Shown: piece after piece, positions 12,661-17,123 of the stretch | Position numbering within the stretch: the first letter of the stretch is position 1 | How the letters are laid out: every line of letters begins with the position of its first letter | Assembly: GCA_030613445.1 (NCBI GenBank) | Contig: JAUWLY010000017.1 | Span: 1-17,123 of the forward strand | Origin: Candidatus Stahliibacteriota bacterium | GTDB lineage: Bacteria > Hydrothermota > Tepidihabitantia > SM23-42 | DNA: 17,123 nucleotides | Direction of reading: 5' to 3' | Made by a program: the position numbers and the translations under genes | The notes under the pieces: model-generated | What the model was told of the DNA's origin: nothing | The model's database searches: none | What the model saw: only the letters and a program-made list of their open reading frames with translations

Positions 12661-13020
12661 CTACGTACCGATGAGTTCAAGCACTTTAGATTTAAGTGCC
12701 TTCATGTCGATCGGTTTCGTAAAGAAAGCCGCCACATCCGACGTAGTTACTACAACATCATCCTTCATCAGCCGGTAGGCAGAGCAGATAACTATGGGTA
12801 TTGATCTATTTCTTTCTCGGATACGTTCAATTGCCTCAAAGCCATGTGTCCTCGGCATCTTTATGTCGATAATGAGTAGATCAAAGGGTTCTTTCGTAAT
12901 CATTTTCACGGCCTCGCGACCATCAGATGCTTCGATTACATCGTACGTGTCATTTAGCGTCTCACTGAGCAATAATCTGATCGATTCCTCGTCGTCACAA
13001 ACCAAGATTCTTTTTTTCAT
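12661..13020 (-). CDS. CheY-like single-domain response regulator
   Basis: The 119-residue protein is one receiver domain with all active residues: D9/D10 for Mg, phospho-acceptor D52 (LLIIDIKMP), S80 in the switch position and K102 (TKP). There is no output domain, so it signals by binding a partner, presumably in the pilus or chemosensory machinery given the downstream MshEN and pilT genes. ATG at 13020 is preceded by TATAAT only seven bases away and has no Shine-Dalgarno. Confidence 0.92.
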   Translation of the reverse strand: MKKRILVCDDEESIRLLLSETLNDTYDVIEASDGREAVKMITKEPFDLLIIDIKMPRTHGFEAIERIRERNRSIPIVICSAYRLMKDDVVVTTSDVAAFFTKPIDMKALKSKVLELIGT

Positions 13021-13055
13021 TTGGCAAATTATATGGTCATACTAATACAAGGCAA
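13021..13055 (-). promoter_or_regulatory. Sigma-70-type promoter giving a leaderless receiver-pilT message
   Basis: TATAAT (13033-13028) is perfect, with TTGCCT (13055-13050) 16 bases upstream as -35 (4/6). The start of transcription would fall at or next to the A of the receiver ATG (13020), leaving no room for a ribosome binding site. Confidence 0.6.
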
Positions 13056-13097
13056 TGATGGAAAGTGCTTATTTCCGCATAGGTATAATTACTGGGG

Positions 13098-13148
13098 GGC
13101 AAATCTTGAATAGTGAATAAGGTTTATTCAATTTTCTTAAGATTTGCC
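13098..13148. repeat. Inverted repeat spanning the stop codon of the GGDEF/HD-GYP gene
   Basis: GGCAAATCTT (13098-13107) and AAGATTTGCC (13139-13148) are perfectly complementary. Inside them, TGAATAA (13114-13120) and TTATTCA (13124-13130) form a second stem with a three-base loop. The outer arm covers the last codons and overlaps the TAA (13139-13137). It probably marks the 3' end of the signalling operon message. The minus strand continues with Cs rather than Us, so it is not a standard intrinsic terminator. Confidence 0.55.
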
Positions 13149-16100
13149 TAAATTTCTTGCCGCATTTTTGTAAGATTTAACCCCACTGGCGAATTTGAAA
13201 TCTTTATTTTTGAATAGTTTTATGCAGGTATCAACAACATCGGGGTCGTATAATTTACTTTTATTTTGCGTTATTTCCTCCAGTGCTTTTTCGATACCTG
13301 GTGCAGGGCGATAGGGGCGATCTGAAGACATTGCTTCTATGACGTCTGCAACTGCCAAAATTTTCGATTCCAAGAGAATGTCTTTGTCAGTTATTCCCAT
13401 AGGATAACCTGAGCCATTCATCCTTTCATGATGTTGGTGTACAATTTGGGTAATGAGCCACGGGAATTTTATGGTTTTTAATATTTCATAGCCGGTGCCA
13501 GGATGAGTTTTAACGATCTTCATTTCTATCTCACTTAGTTTTGTTGCTTTATTGAGAATGTCTTCAGGCACTTGCGTTTTGCCAACATCATGGATCAATG
13601 CAGCCATTTTTATGCCTTTTATCTGGTCTTCTGTAAGATTCATTTCTTTAGCAATAGCCTGAGCAAGCTCTGAAACTCTTTTTTGGTGACCTGCAGTATA
13701 TGGATCTCTCATTTCAACAATAGCAGCTAAGGTATTAATAGTATCTTCCAGGGCTTTCTGAAATTTACCGAAACTATTCTTCAATTCTAATACGGTATAT
13801 CCCCGTTCGATAGCATATTTTATAGAGCGTACAAGTAGATTACTATCTATTTGACTTTTAACCAAACAATCCTGAGCACCTTCCCGTATTGCCTTCACAG
13901 CCAAATTTTCAGTATCGCTATCAATTAGCACAATAATTGGTACTCCTTGTGCTTGTGCATATACCTTTTTAAAAACTTCGAAATACCTACGATGTTTAAG
14001 ATTTAAATCTAATAACACAACATCAACAATCTCAGATCCAAGGTGCTTTAATCCAGTGCTGAGTGTTGCGACATGCACCACCTCAAACCTATGTGTGTTT
14101 GTTTCCTTTATCATGTCTTTCACTGACTGACTGATTTGGATGTCGTCAGCAATCAATAATACCTTTACAATGTCTGATTTGAGAACGTATTCTGTCCTGC
14201 TCGGTTTATCGAGAGCAATTTCTTTTGGTTCTATTGTAGTGACACGTGGACTTTGCTTGAAGATTTTCTGCTTATACATGAGTTTATCTGCTTGTTCTAG
14301 CAATTCATCGATAGAGCAGGGATTGCTGGGATCATAATATGTTGTGCCAATACTAAGTGATAGTTTGTAATCATGTTTTTGCTTTTTATTATATGTATCA
14401 AAATTTTTCCGCAGACGCTTGATGAACAATTCTGCACTGTCCTTTTTTGCCTCGACTGCGCAGATAGCAAATTCATCACCACCAAGGCGTCCGATGATAT
14501 CTGATTTCCTGAAGCTGTTTCTACAGATTGCGGCAACAGCTTGCAGTGCAATATCGCCTTCATGATGACCAAGATTATCATTGATCCATTTCATTTTGTC
14601 GAGGTCGGCAAATAGTATATAAAAGCCTTTTTTTGCACGATCTGCAAGTTGAACCTGCCGCTTGGTCATTGTGAAAAACCCCCGACGGTTATATAAACCA
14701 GTGAGTTGATCAATCAATGATTGCTTACGCAAATCTGTTTCCATCTTCTTACGCTGCGTGATTTCATATACAAAGATGCGTGCGAGTTTGCTTGCTGGAA
14801 AGTAGCATATCTTCTCTTCATATATAGAATTATTTACTTCAACCTCTCGTGTGAGTGAGTCGTTTCCGTGATTTTTTATGGTTTCTACTACATTGATGAT
14901 ATCTTTCAGAATCGGGTTATTAAGACCTTCACTAATGATGTCTGGGAATCTATCCTTCGCCGCCGGGTTCAAATAGGATATGTTGCCATTGAGATCAGTT
15001 TCGATGACCGGAATCGGGTTCTTCTCCGGAAATGAGGTGAGTTGAATAATTCGTTTTTCCATTTGCTTATGTTCAATTGCCTCACTCAAAGTTTTTGTGA
15101 TATTATCAAGCAGGTGGCGTTCTTCTTTTGTAAAAGGTCCTTCATCTAATTTTGGCCGGGATTTAGTGTAATATACCTCGATACTGCCCTGTTTTTTGCC
15201 ATCGATAATTATAGGGCTTGTTTGTTTCCAGCGGGTTTCGCGAAATGGCAATGTCCTGAATATTCTATACTTATAACAGATTTTTGCACGTGTGATTTCT
15301 GGATATTGCCAGCCAGTTGGGATAATCACCGTAACATCTTTAAGAACATCCTCCAGCTTCTTTCTGCTATGGGAGGACCTAATAATTCCGTACATACATT
15401 GTAATTCCTTTATTCGCTTATACATATCATGCATTAACCTCTTGTGTTCTTCCTTCTCATGCCTTTGTTGTGTAATATCTCTAAAAAATCCCATTAGATA
15501 TGTTGTGCCTTCGATCTGAATGGGGGTTGAATTGATATCGGCAAAGAAAACACTTCTGTCTTTTCGTTGTACAGGGATGTTTTGTGCAAGCTCAATCTCA
15601 CGTCGCATCTGTTTTTCCAACTGCTCAATAATATGGGGGAGATGTTCCTTTGGATGGATATCCGAAACAGTCAATTTTTTTAATTCATCTAAATTGTATC
15701 CCAACATTTGAAGGATTTTTGGATTGCCAATATGGAATCTTTGGGTCTTTGCATTTACAATTAATATGCCATCGGTTGCATTTTCAAAAATAGTCCTGAA
15801 CTGTCTTTCTGTTTCTTGTAATTCTTTGTTTGCTTGGTGTTTGTGAAGGGCTATTTCAATATTCGTGTATAACTCAATATTGTCAAAGGGTTTTGTTATA
15901 TAGGCATATGGTTTGGCAGCCTTTGCTCTCTGTAGAATCTTGTTACTACTAAATGCGGTGATGAAAATAATGGGTATATCAAAATCCTTGTGTATTCGTT
16001 TAGCAGTTTCTATGCCATCCATTTTTCCTTTTAATACAATGTCCATAAGAATCAAATCAGGTTGCTCTTTTTTAGCTTCTTTAATTGCATCTCTACCTGA

Positions 16101-16235
16101 ATTTACAATAGCGGTAACAGCATATCCTTTACTCTTCAGTGTTTCCTGCATATCTTTCGCAACGATCATCTCGTCTTCAACTATAAGGATTTTCGCAGGT
16201 ATTTTTTTCTTACTATTTAGAACATTCTTATTCAT
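13137..16235 (-). CDS. REC-PAS-GAF-PAS-GGDEF-REC-HD-GYP c-di-GMP turnover protein
   Basis: A 1032-residue cytosolic signalling protein. Domains: REC1 (14-130; D65, T93, K115), PAS (143-258), GAF-like (275-390), PAS (398-495), GGDEF (500-660), REC2 (688-810; D743 and K793 kept, the switch Thr replaced by Ile), HD-GYP (825-1015). The cyclase half has an intact GGDEF (585-589), metal Asp D544, and an inhibitory I-site RKSD (576-579) exactly five residues before it, so product feedback is expected. The hydrolase half has HD (H882, D883) and HHERMNGSGYP (935-945), the full HD-GYP signature. It may therefore both make and degrade c-di-GMP. ATG overlaps the kinase stop (ATGA), so REC1 is the probable target of that kinase. 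Confidence 0.93.
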   Translation of the reverse strand: MNKNVLNSKKKIPAKILIVEDEMIVAKDMQETLKSKGYAVTAIVNSGRDAIKEAKKEQPDLILMDIVLKGKMDGIETAKRIHKDFDIPIIFITAFSSNKILQRAKAAKPYAYITKPFDNIELYTNIEIALHKHQANKELQETERQFRTIFENATDGILIVNAKTQRFHIGNPKILQMLGYNLDELKKLTVSDIHPKEHLPHIIEQLEKQMRREIELAQNIPVQRKDRSVFFADINSTPIQIEGTTYLMGFFRDITQQRHEKEEHKRLMHDMYKRIKELQCMYGIIRSSHSRKKLEDVLKDVTVIIPTGWQYPEITRAKICYKYRIFRTLPFRETRWKQTSPIIIDGKKQGSIEVYYTKSRPKLDEGPFTKEERHLLDNITKTLSEAIEHKQMEKRIIQLTSFPEKNPIPVIETDLNGNISYLNPAAKDRFPDIISEGLNNPILKDIINVVETIKNHGNDSLTREVEVNNSIYEEKICYFPASKLARIFVYEITQRKKMETDLRKQSLIDQLTGLYNRRGFFTMTKRQVQLADRAKKGFYILFADLDKMKWINDNLGHHEGDIALQAVAAICRNSFRKSDIIGRLGGDEFAICAVEAKKDSAELFIKRLRKNFDTYNKKQKHDYKLSLSIGTTYYDPSNPCSIDELLEQADKLMYKQKIFKQSPRVTTIEPKEIALDKPSRTEYVLKSDIVKVLLIADDIQISQSVKDMIKETNTHRFEVVHVATLSTGLKHLGSEIVDVVLLDLNLKHRRYFEVFKKVYAQAQGVPIIVLIDSDTENLAVKAIREGAQDCLVKSQIDSNLLVRSIKYAIERGYTVLELKNSFGKFQKALEDTINTLAAIVEMRDPYTAGHQKRVSELAQAIAKEMNLTEDQIKGIKMAALIHDVGKTQVPEDILNKATKLSEIEMKIVKTHPGTGYEILKTIKFPWLITQIVHQHHERMNGSGYPMGITDKDILLESKILAVADVIEAMSSDRPYRPAPGIEKALEEITQNKSKLYDPDVVDTCIKLFKNKDFKFASGVKSYKNAARNLGKS

Positions 16236-16963
16236 TTCTTGAAGGTAATTGTGAACTTGGTTCCTTTACTTCTGCTGAGTCTAACTTTGCCATGTAGTTG
16301 TTCAGTTAGAGCATATACTAGTTGGAGCCCTAATGATTCAGTATTTCTGTAATCAAGATTCTCGGGTAACCCTTTGCCATTATCCTGAATACTTAGTACA
16401 TGGTCCTTTTTATTGGTATGGAAGTCAATCGTGATACAACCTTTCTTATCATTTGAAAACGCGTGCTTAATAGAGTTGGTTACTAGTTCGTTTATGATGA
16501 GGCTACACGGTATCGCTCTATCAATATCCAACGTAATTTTTTCCACTTCAATACGTAGTCCAATTCTAGATGCTACACTATATGAGCGCAACAAATGAGC
16601 GGATAGATTCTGAATGTATTCTCTGAAATCAATATTTACAAAATCTTGTGATGTATATAGTTTCTCATGTATTAGTGCCATTGTTTTAATACGATCTTGT
16701 GTTTGTTTGAATAGACTTTTGTCTTGCTCATCATTCAGATACTTTGTTTGTAAACTAAGTAGACTATGGATTGTCTGTAGATTGTTTTTAACCCTGTGGT
16801 GTATTTCCTTTAGAAGCATTTCTTTCTCTTTGAGCGATGTTTTTATTTGAGCCTCCGTTTGCTTCTGCTCGGTTGTCAATTTCTTCGATTCAGTGATTCT
16901 TTTGCGTAATCGAGCAAGTTCTTCTATAAGCTGCTCTTTTGTTTTACTTTTATCCCTCGTCAT
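16232..16963 (-). CDS. Cytosolic HisKA_2-family sensor histidine kinase
   Basis: The protein has an N-terminal coiled coil (KEQLIEELARLRKRI) and then a HisKA_2 dimer and phospho-acceptor region (EIHHRVKNNLQ, H56 the likely phospho-His), an N-box (INELVTNSIKHAF), a G1 box (DNGKGLP) and a G2 box (GLQLV), in the order of a complete HATPase. There is no membrane segment or sensor domain, so the input is cytosolic or comes through the coiled coil. Start: ATG 16963 gives the typical MTRDKSKTKEQL opening (243 aa). The frame extends to an ATG at 17020 that would overlap the upstream gene by 23 bases, and a TTG at 16978 has GAGGG five bases upstream, so the true start is unsettled. Its stop overlaps the next start by four bases. 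Confidence 0.88.
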   Translation of the reverse strand: MTRDKSKTKEQLIEELARLRKRITESKKLTTEQKQTEAQIKTSLKEKEMLLKEIHHRVKNNLQTIHSLLSLQTKYLNDEQDKSLFKQTQDRIKTMALIHEKLYTSQDFVNIDFREYIQNLSAHLLRSYSVASRIGLRIEVEKITLDIDRAIPCSLIINELVTNSIKHAFSNDKKGCITIDFHTNKKDHVLSIQDNGKGLPENLDYRNTESLGLQLVYALTEQLHGKVRLSRSKGTKFTITFKK

Positions 16964-16997
16964 TTTGTCAAGTGTCAAACCTGCCCTCGTTATCGTG

Positions 16998-17123
16998 CTA
17001 TAATGGGGATTTGACCCCATTTGTTTTCAAATTAAAATCGAAATTATATTGTTTGAATAATTGAATACATGTATCGACTACCCGGGATTCATATAATATA
17101 CCACGATTCTTTTTAATCTCATC
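16998..17123 (-). CDS. HD-GYP protein, C-terminal fragment
   Basis: Reading inward from the right edge on the minus strand, a frame encodes 41 residues ending at TAG (17000-16998). The tail (EIKKNRGILYESRVVDTCIQ) aligns with the end of the HD-GYP domain in the 1032-residue protein two genes downstream (EITQNKSKLYDPDVVDTCIK), with 16 of 29 aligned positions identical by eye. It is therefore the last part of a second HD-GYP phosphodiesterase in the same operon. Everything upstream of these residues is outside the window. Confidence 0.75.
   Translation of the reverse strand, partial: DEIKKNRGILYESRVVDTCIQLFKQYNFDFNLKTNGVKSPL

Noticed and set aside
16964..17020. Longer N-terminus for the histidine kinase from ATG 17020
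   Set aside because: It overlaps the preceding HD-GYP gene by 23 bases, lacks a ribosome binding site, and the usual family opening begins at ATG 16963; kept only as an alternative.

Overview
The window reads as chromosomal DNA of an uncultured, Gram-negative, probably anaerobic bacterium. The anaerobe inference rests on a partial HdrA next to an MvhD-type iron-sulfur protein. The Gram-negative inference rests on a lipoprotein alpha-2-macroglobulin (A2M), a YafK-type L,D-transpeptidase and type IV pilus parts. The combination, together with palindrome-rich gaps and Lys/Glu-rich protein tails, recalls candidate phyla such as WOR-3 or TA06. That placement is a guess from style, not a phylogenetic result. 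No rRNA, tRNA, CRISPR array or transposase was seen.

Layout. (1) Positions 2-2033, plus strand: the 3' end of hdrA, an mvhD-like gene, a palindromic repeat, a 51-residue zinc-ribbon protein and a ROK-family sugar kinase whose last codons lie in repeat DNA. (2) Positions 1974-2590: a cluster of related hairpin repeats between two convergent genes, with a small GIY-YIG nuclease gene inside the cluster. (3) Positions 2591-10867, minus strand, envelope region: a gene for a degenerate (pseudo-)receiver protein, a fused YafK L,D-transpeptidase-DUF4846 protein, a 300-base palindrome-rich gap, and a very large thioester-containing A2M lipoprotein with its own promoter. (4) Positions 11042-13020, minus strand: a tightly coupled three-gene unit encoding a CheY-like receiver, a free-standing MshEN-domain protein (probable c-di-GMP receptor) and the pilus retraction ATPase PilT. 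(5) Positions 13137-17123, minus strand: a c-di-GMP signalling operon with the tail of an HD-GYP protein, a cytosolic HisKA_2 histidine kinase, and a 1032-residue REC-PAS-GAF-PAS-GGDEF-REC-HD-GYP protein joined to the kinase by an ATGA overlap.

How they may work together. Regions 4 and 5 suggest a c-di-GMP circuit. The kinase would phosphorylate the REC domain of the GGDEF/HD-GYP protein and set c-di-GMP level. The separate MshEN protein could read that level beside PilT, which has no MshEN domain of its own, while the CheY-like protein adds a phosphorylation input. Region 3 looks like envelope defence and cell-wall remodelling: a protease-trapping A2M beside an L,D-transpeptidase instead of its usual partner PBP1C. 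Several promoters have near-consensus sigma-70 boxes so close to the start codon that the transcripts would be leaderless or nearly so.
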